Below are positions 59,066-64,000 of a stretch of 64,000 nt of DNA, one piece after another. The stretch is from Rhodococcus pseudokoreensis (GTDB taxonomy: Bacteria > Actinomycetota > Actinomycetes > Mycobacteriales > Mycobacteriaceae): contig NZ_CP070615.1 in assembly GCF_017068395.1 (NCBI RefSeq), positions 62,001 through 126,000 of the forward strand, written 5' to 3'. The notes beneath the pieces are model-generated. The model was not told where the DNA came from. It ran no database searches and saw nothing but the letters and a program-made list of their open reading frames with translations. Both the position numbers and the translations under genes were made by a program. Every line of letters begins with the position of its first letter. The first letter of the stretch is position 1.

Positions 59066-60670
59066 TCACTGGTCCGGCAACTCGATGGAAAGACTATGGC
59101 GGAAGGTGTTGCGCGGATCCCATTTCGATTTGACCTGCTGCAGCCGCTCGTAGTTGTCGCCGAAATAGACTGTGTGCCAGGGCACGCCCGATGTGTTCCA
59201 TTGTGGGTCGCGCAGATCGTTGTCTGGGTAGTTGATGTAGCTGCCGCCGTTGGCGTGGTTCGGCACCGGGACGCCGCCGGTGTCCACGTAGATGTCGCGG
59301 TACATGTTTCGGGACCACTCGAGATACGCGTTCTCTTCTGCGGGGTTGCGCCAGGATGCGATAAAGAACGCCTTCATGAACGAGTCGCGGGTCGGCATCG
59401 CTGTTGCGTCGGAGGAGCGGGCGTTGATCGCCCCGCCAACCGGGAAGAACTCCACTCCCGATTCGAGGCCTTGGAAGCGGGGGTCTGACAGGTAGCGGTG
59501 CAGCGTTCGCAACTGCTCGGGTGAATACGCCCGGCGCAGGTTCGCGCCCTTGTATTTGCCGCTCGACGGGGCCCGGCCTTTGGGTGCGGAGAGCCGCGAC
59601 GACATGTCCAGAAACGGTCCTTCGGTGGCAGGCACGACAACCGGCGGTGGCCATACGCCGTCGAGGACTGCGGAAACGAACTCATCGTGCAAAGCCCGAG
59701 CATCGGGGAGATCGGCATCGAGCCGGGGGGTCACCTGGCAGACTCCACCGAGCAGCGGGCTGACAAACATCGGTGCATACAGACTCGCAAACCGGGATCC
59801 GGGCTCGCTGTTGTCCTCGAAAAACGCGAGGTAGTTCCCGACGAACCTGACGAAGGAATCCTCGCTAGCAGTCGGCAAGATGATCTGGCTTGTCATCAGG
59901 TTCGCCGGAGGCGTCGGCAGCAATCGAGCAGGGTCGTCCGACCCATCCGAGTCGTGCGACCGCAGCAGAAAGCGGGTCACCACTCCGAAGCTTCCACCCC
60001 CGCCTCCCGTATGCGCCCACCACAGATCGGCATTCTGTCCGTCGCGCGTCGCTAGAACGACCGAGGCTTTACCTGCGGCGTCGACCACGACGACCTCGAC
60101 CCCATAGATGTGGTCCACGACGGAACCGAAGAGCCTCGACAGCGGCCCGAAACCGCCGCCGCTGGCGTGGCCCCCCATGCCGACGCCCAGGCAGCTGCCG
60201 CCGGGAATCGTCACACCCCAACCCCGGTATAGCTGCTCGTACACAGCCCCAAGCCCGGCGCCGGCCCCGACCGAAAAGGATCGCTGCGCTTGGTCGTACC
60301 GCACTTCGGCTTGCAGGCGCAGGTCGATGATCGCCTTCGTCTCAGGATGATCGACCAGGTCTTCGAAGCAGTGACCACCCGAACGAAGCGCAATACGCAG
60401 ACCCTGATCGACCGCCCGCTGCACCGCGACCACCGTCTCGTCGGCGCTGGCCGGCACGAATATCTTCTCAGGACGAGCGAGGAAACGAGGGTTGTATCCC
60501 CGCTGGGTGAGCGCCAGGTAGTCCCGGTCTCCGGGGCCGATCTCCTCGAGATTCGACAGCTCACCGACCGTGGGCACAGCCAAGGCTCTCGACGGTCTAC
60601 CAAAGGTTGCGACACCCCCCGCCAACGCGGCAGCACTGATCAATAGGCGTCGGCGGGACAGTCCGGACAT
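59066..60670 (-). CDS. Secreted FAD-dependent oxidoreductase, berberine-bridge type
   Basis: 534 aa from ATG 60670; an upstream GTG at 60796 would add 42 residues. A twin-arginine signal (SRRRLLISAAALAGGVATF) marks Tat export, typical for proteins folding with FAD. FAD-binding PCMH domain: LRIALRSGGHCFEDL with the His that bonds FAD covalently, GSCLGVGMGGHASGGGFG. C-terminal BBE domain: INYPDNDL, YFGDNYERLQQVKSKWDP-NTF. The second covalent Cys of bicovalent enzymes was not identified. Substrate unknown. Confidence 0.9.
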   Translation of the reverse strand: MSGLSRRRLLISAAALAGGVATFGRPSRALAVPTVGELSNLEEIGPGDRDYLALTQRGYNPRFLARPEKIFVPASADETVVAVQRAVDQGLRIALRSGGHCFEDLVDHPETKAIIDLRLQAEVRYDQAQRSFSVGAGAGLGAVYEQLYRGWGVTIPGGSCLGVGMGGHASGGGFGPLSRLFGSVVDHIYGVEVVVVDAAGKASVVLATRDGQNADLWWAHTGGGGGSFGVVTRFLLRSHDSDGSDDPARLLPTPPANLMTSQIILPTASEDSFVRFVGNYLAFFEDNSEPGSRFASLYAPMFVSPLLGGVCQVTPRLDADLPDARALHDEFVSAVLDGVWPPPVVVPATEGPFLDMSSRLSAPKGRAPSSGKYKGANLRRAYSPEQLRTLHRYLSDPRFQGLESGVEFFPVGGAINARSSDATAMPTRDSFMKAFFIASWRNPAEENAYLEWSRNMYRDIYVDTGGVPVPNHANGGSYINYPDNDLRDPQWNTSGVPWHTVYFGDNYERLQQVKSKWDPRNTFRHSLSIELPDQ

Positions 60671-60929
60671 CGCGTCATCGTAATCGTCTCGGGCCGCACC
60701 CGAAGTCGTATCGGAAGGAGGCGAACGACGTAACTCCTCGGGTATGGCGCTGGTGACACCGAATAGAGTTGGTCGACAAGGCCGACGAGAGTCCACCTGG
60801 ACGGCGCTCGGGATCGACGCCCAGTCACGAGGACTCGTGCGGGTAGCAAGCTCGCCGAGCCGCCAATTCAGTCCTCGACCCCAGCGAATGGCCCACTCCA
60901 GGCCCGCGCTCCCACGGAGTCCGCACCAC

Positions 60930-63023
60930 TCACCGCGGACGCGGGGTGTTTGGGGCTCCGCGGGCGTACTTCGGGTCGATCGGCGGTAGCTGCGTAGGCC
61001 CGAAGTTGTTCACGATCGGCATCATCGCCTTGAACCAGGTGCGCGCCGGCTCGGTGCCGCCGAAGAGGTTGCCGTCCGCGCAGGGGCGCAGGGGGCTGGT
61101 GCAGATCTGCCCGGGGGTCGGCGAGTCCCCGAAGACGTAGACGCTGCCTGCCAGGTTGTTGGTGAACCCGACGAACCCGGAGGACATATTCGATTCGGTG
61201 GTTCCCGTCTTCCCGGACATGGGCAGCGTCCAGCCTGCGCTGCTCGCGGCCGCCGCCGCGGTGCCGCCCGGTTTGTCGTCCTTGCTCAACGCATTGGCAA
61301 GAGTGTCAGCGAGACCGGGCTCAACGACCTGTTCGCACGCCTGCTGCGTGATGGACACCGGCTTGCCGTCACGGTCGACGATCGAGTCGATCGGACTCGG
61401 GGGGCACCATTTGCCGTGCGATGCCAGGGTGGCGGCCACGTTCGACAGTTCCAGCGGATTGATCCAGGTCGGTCCCAGAGTGAAGGAGCCCAGGTTCTGG
61501 TCCTTCTGCAGATCGGCCATGCTCTGCTCGCCGAAACCCGAGGTGTTCGGCTGGGTGTAGGAACGCATCCCGAGACGCACCGCCATGTCGACGGTAGGGG
61601 TGACACCGGTGGCTTCGAGAAGTTTGACGAAGGCGGTGTTCGGCGATTGTGCGAGCGCGTCCGTCACCGACAGGGACGCCGGGTAGGGGGCCGCGTTCTG
61701 CACGCAGTACGTCGCCGGCGGGCAGCCGGGGGCGCCGCCGTCGCCCATTCCTCTGGCGTTGTACCTGCCGGGGACGTCGAGGATGGCGTTGATGCTGAGA
61801 CCCTTTTCCATGGCCGCGGCGGTGGTGAAGATCTTGAAGATCGATCCCGCGCCGTGACCGGCGAGGGAGTAGGGCAGAGGTTGCATGGTCTGGTCAGTAT
61901 TGGTGTCGAGGCCGTAGTTGCGGCTGCTCGCCATCGCGAGAATCCGGTGCTGCTCCTGACCGGGCTGGACGACGTTCATCACACTCGCCACATCCTCCAG
62001 CGCGGGGTCGGCATAGGAGACGACCGACGCTTTCACCGAGTTCTGGACCGCCGGATCCAGCGTGGTCTTGATCAGGTAGCCGCCCTTGTCGATCTGGTCC
62101 CGGGACAGCCCGGCGTTCTCGAGGTATCGCAGCGCGTAGTCGCAGAAGAATCCGCGATCACCGGCCGCGATGCAGCCGCGGGGCAACGGGTTCGGCTCCG
62201 GGAGAACGCCGAGCGGAGCTTCCCTGGTGGTCCGGATCTCGGTGGCCCGGTCCGGGATGTTCGCAATCAACGTGTCCAGCACGACGCTGCGGCGCTCGAG
62301 CACTCCCTCCGGATTGGTGTAGGGATTCAGGGCGGAGCTGGACTGCACCATGCCGGCGAGCATCGCCGACTGCGCCAGATTCAAGTCCTTCGCGTCGACG
62401 TCGAAGTAGGTTCGTGCTGCGTCCTGAATCCCGAACGCGCCGTTTCCGAACGGCACCAGATTCAGGTAGCGGGTGAGGATTTCGTCCTTCGTCAGCTGCT
62501 TATCGAGCGAGAGCGCCATCCGGATCTCGCGGATCTTCCGGGCCGGTGTGGTCTCGATCGCGGCGCGGCGTTCGGCGTCGGTCTTGGCGGTGACGTGCAG
62601 CATGTAGTTCTTCACGTATTGCTGGTTGATGGTCGACGCGCCCTGCTCGACCTGACCGGTGGTGGTGTTGGTGAGGAACGCGCGCATCGTGCCCTGCCAG
62701 TCCACACCCTGATGCTCCGCGAACCGCTTGTCCTCGATCGAGACGATCGCCAACTTCATCTCGTTCGAAATCTGATCGCTGGGAACCTCGAACCGGCGCT
62801 GCTCGTACAACCACGCAATGGGATTGCCCGCCACATCGGTCATCGTCGTGACGCCCGGCACGACGCCCTCGACAAGTTCGGCAGCCGAATTGTCGACGGT
62901 GTCGGACGCACGGTTGGACACGTAGCCGAGGCTGCCCGCCAGTGGAAACATCACGCCGGCGAGCAGAACGCCCCCGATGGCGGAGCATCCGGCCAGCTTC
63001 AACACAGTCTTGGAGATCGACAC
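60930..63023 (-). CDS. Class A penicillin-binding protein (transglycosylase/transpeptidase)
   Basis: 697 aa from GTG 63023. One N-terminal membrane anchor (AGCSAIGGVLLAGVMFPLAG). GT51 transglycosylase: AIVSIEDKRFAEHQGVDWQG (catalytic Glu), GASTINQQYVKNYML, RKIREIRMALSLDKQLTKDE. Transpeptidase: SIFK (active Ser) in HGAGSIFKIFTTAA, SPNTAF, and KTGTTE. All hallmark motifs are present. Builds peptidoglycan; a chromosome-type housekeeping paralogue of PonA. Confidence 0.93.
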   Translation of the reverse strand: MSISKTVLKLAGCSAIGGVLLAGVMFPLAGSLGYVSNRASDTVDNSAAELVEGVVPGVTTMTDVAGNPIAWLYEQRRFEVPSDQISNEMKLAIVSIEDKRFAEHQGVDWQGTMRAFLTNTTTGQVEQGASTINQQYVKNYMLHVTAKTDAERRAAIETTPARKIREIRMALSLDKQLTKDEILTRYLNLVPFGNGAFGIQDAARTYFDVDAKDLNLAQSAMLAGMVQSSSALNPYTNPEGVLERRSVVLDTLIANIPDRATEIRTTREAPLGVLPEPNPLPRGCIAAGDRGFFCDYALRYLENAGLSRDQIDKGGYLIKTTLDPAVQNSVKASVVSYADPALEDVASVMNVVQPGQEQHRILAMASSRNYGLDTNTDQTMQPLPYSLAGHGAGSIFKIFTTAAAMEKGLSINAILDVPGRYNARGMGDGGAPGCPPATYCVQNAAPYPASLSVTDALAQSPNTAFVKLLEATGVTPTVDMAVRLGMRSYTQPNTSGFGEQSMADLQKDQNLGSFTLGPTWINPLELSNVAATLASHGKWCPPSPIDSIVDRDGKPVSITQQACEQVVEPGLADTLANALSKDDKPGGTAAAAASSAGWTLPMSGKTGTTESNMSSGFVGFTNNLAGSVYVFGDSPTPGQICTSPLRPCADGNLFGGTEPARTWFKAMMPIVNNFGPTQLPPIDPKYARGAPNTPRPR

Positions 63024-63404
63024 GTTACAACCTCACTTGAACTTGGCCCCGGCAGAGGTCCAGGGGCAGATGATCGTGGTGGACCACACCGAAGAGATCG
63101 GTGGGCGCGTAGAAGTGACACGAATGAGTGGATCGGCAGTAGCCCTCTCCATATGTGCGGGGCGGAAGGTGTGTTCGAGTGGCGGGAGAGCTGGCCGCCC
63201 AACCAGTACTGCAGTTCTCCGTTGAGTCGCCGCGGTGCGGTCGGGAAACCCATATTCGAATCTTCACTGCACCGGAGCTCTCCGGTGGCACTCACTGGGC
63301 AGAAGGGGGCGAGGAGGTGCCAAGTTCTCCCGATGTCGACCTCGCACCGGGTGGATCGGAATTCAGACCCGAAGGCGACCGTGGGACAGGTCGGGGTGGA
63401 CCTG
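63024..63404. other. Intergenic region, no recognised gene
   Basis: 381 bp between the penicillin-binding protein gene and the small membrane protein gene. Nothing recognised. Confidence 0.4.
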
Positions 63405-63824
63405 TCACACCCTCAGCACACATGTGAGGCTCAGGACGGGCGCCGGCGCCCTCGCCGACGTGGATGCCCGGATCCCGGTACGAGATGGGGGTCCGGTGTC
63501 GCTGTCACCGGGCCACGGTGCCCTTCCCCGGGGCCCGAACTTCAGCAACAGCCCGAGTGCCCCGGCGAGGGCAGCAAGGCACAGCTGGAGATGGACGCCG
63601 CCCGCCGGCATCTGCCGATCCTCCTCGTCGGGAGGTAACGCCGTATCGGCGACACTAGCTGTATCCGCGGAGGCCACCCCGTCGACAACCGGGATCGCGG
63701 CGTGCGTATACGCGGCTGGCGGGTGGCCCACCTGCTGGGTGAGCAGTATTCCTGCGATTGAGGCCAGGGCCGTGATGATCAGCAGCAGATAGCGCAACCG
63801 CAAGGACGGGCGCAGACCACTCAC
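63405..63824 (-). CDS. Small two-segment membrane protein, possibly DUF6153-like
   Basis: 139 aa from GTG 63824 (AAGTGA context; a longer in-frame start at 63944 is less likely). Segments LRYLLLIITALASIAGILLT and LQLCLAALAGALGLLLKFG flank an extracytoplasmic loop containing HAAIPVVDGVASADTASVAD. The hydrophobic-His-loop-Cys-hydrophobic plan resembles DUF6153 proteins. The tail is Pro/Arg/Ala-rich. Last gene in the window. Confidence 0.55.
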   Translation of the reverse strand: MSGLRPSLRLRYLLLIITALASIAGILLTQQVGHPPAAYTHAAIPVVDGVASADTASVADTALPPDEEDRQMPAGGVHLQLCLAALAGALGLLLKFGPRGRAPWPGDSDTGPPSRTGIRASTSARAPAPVLSLTCVLRV

Positions 63825-64000
63825 TTCCCAAAGGTAGCACCGCCCACCGATGACTACTGGGTCTTCCGATGCGTTTCGTGACCACCCGATTTCGTCGTGC
63901 TGTGTTCCATCCGGGCGGTACAAGTCCCAGACCTGAGAGGTCACGGTGCAGTGGTGCGGCTCCTGCCAGGTCTCGAATTGAATGCCTTCTCCGACAGACT

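Noticed and set aside
61416..63638. 740-codon open frame antisense to the penicillin-binding protein gene
   Set aside because: Arg/His/Gly/Val-rich shadow translation; the opposite strand has all penicillin-binding motifs.

Overview
The window is high-GC actinobacterial DNA. Lsr2, a WhiB-family protein, an ImuA'-like protein and a class A penicillin-binding protein suggest Mycobacteriales, probably Rhodococcus or a relative; the genus is inferred, not shown. Dense accessory content, several transposable elements and a type IV-B CRISPR-Cas locus (a class almost always found on plasmids) suggest a large plasmid or a plasmid-derived region. No replication or partition gene was recognised.

Layout. 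1-16.3 kb is a mostly plus-strand block of envelope and secretion-type genes that looks like the accessory part of a conjugation or secretion region: a LysM/transmembrane/BTAD protein cut by the left edge, lipoproteins, a protein with four tandem ribbon-helix-helix-like repeats, a CPBP protease, a prepilin-peptidase-like protein, an alpha/beta hydrolase, an ADP-ribosyltransferase-like protein and an NlpC/P60 hydrolase. 16,380-23,415 is a compact Tn7-like transposon (tnsA-tnsB-tnsC-tniQ) with recognisable ends, repeated transposase-site candidates and a 5-bp target duplication. 23.5-24.7 kb holds a small coiled-coil-type gene and a DnaQ-like exonuclease. About 25,079-31,248 is a Tn554-like element (three recombinase genes plus a small HTH protein) that splits a DUF1524 nuclease gene.

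32-34.6 kb holds small metabolic and hypothetical genes. 34,711-38,374 is a type IV-B CRISPR-Cas locus: a divergent cysH-like gene and an overlapping csf1-cas11-csf2-csf3 operon, with no CRISPR array seen. 38.4-42.5 kb has a lipoprotein, whiB, a minus-strand operon of small proteins, and lsr2. 42.8-44.0 kb is an ImuA'-like operon behind a full LexA box and ended by a 16-bp-stem terminator. 44.2-49.6 kb is a MoxR ATPase, a metallopeptidase/VWA protein, two unknown genes and an SF1-type helicase.

50-56 kb is decayed: an IS5-like element, a frameshifted mazF/pemK remnant, an IS630-like element, an MBL-fold gene coupled to a 42-aa ORF, and an HTH gene. 56.3-64 kb is an ordinary minus-strand region: an alpha/beta hydrolase, cbtAB behind a cobalamin riboswitch (cbtA frameshifted), a berberine-bridge-type oxidoreductase, a penicillin-binding protein and a small membrane protein.

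The most intriguing unexplained signal is a 35-nt element (TGTCACACA, ten variable bases, YGYGGATCTTCCTCC) present three times with constant spacing: upstream of the small gene pair at 11.4 kb, between cysH and csf1, and upstream of whiB. In two copies it forms the start of a short ORF reading MSH...DLPP.
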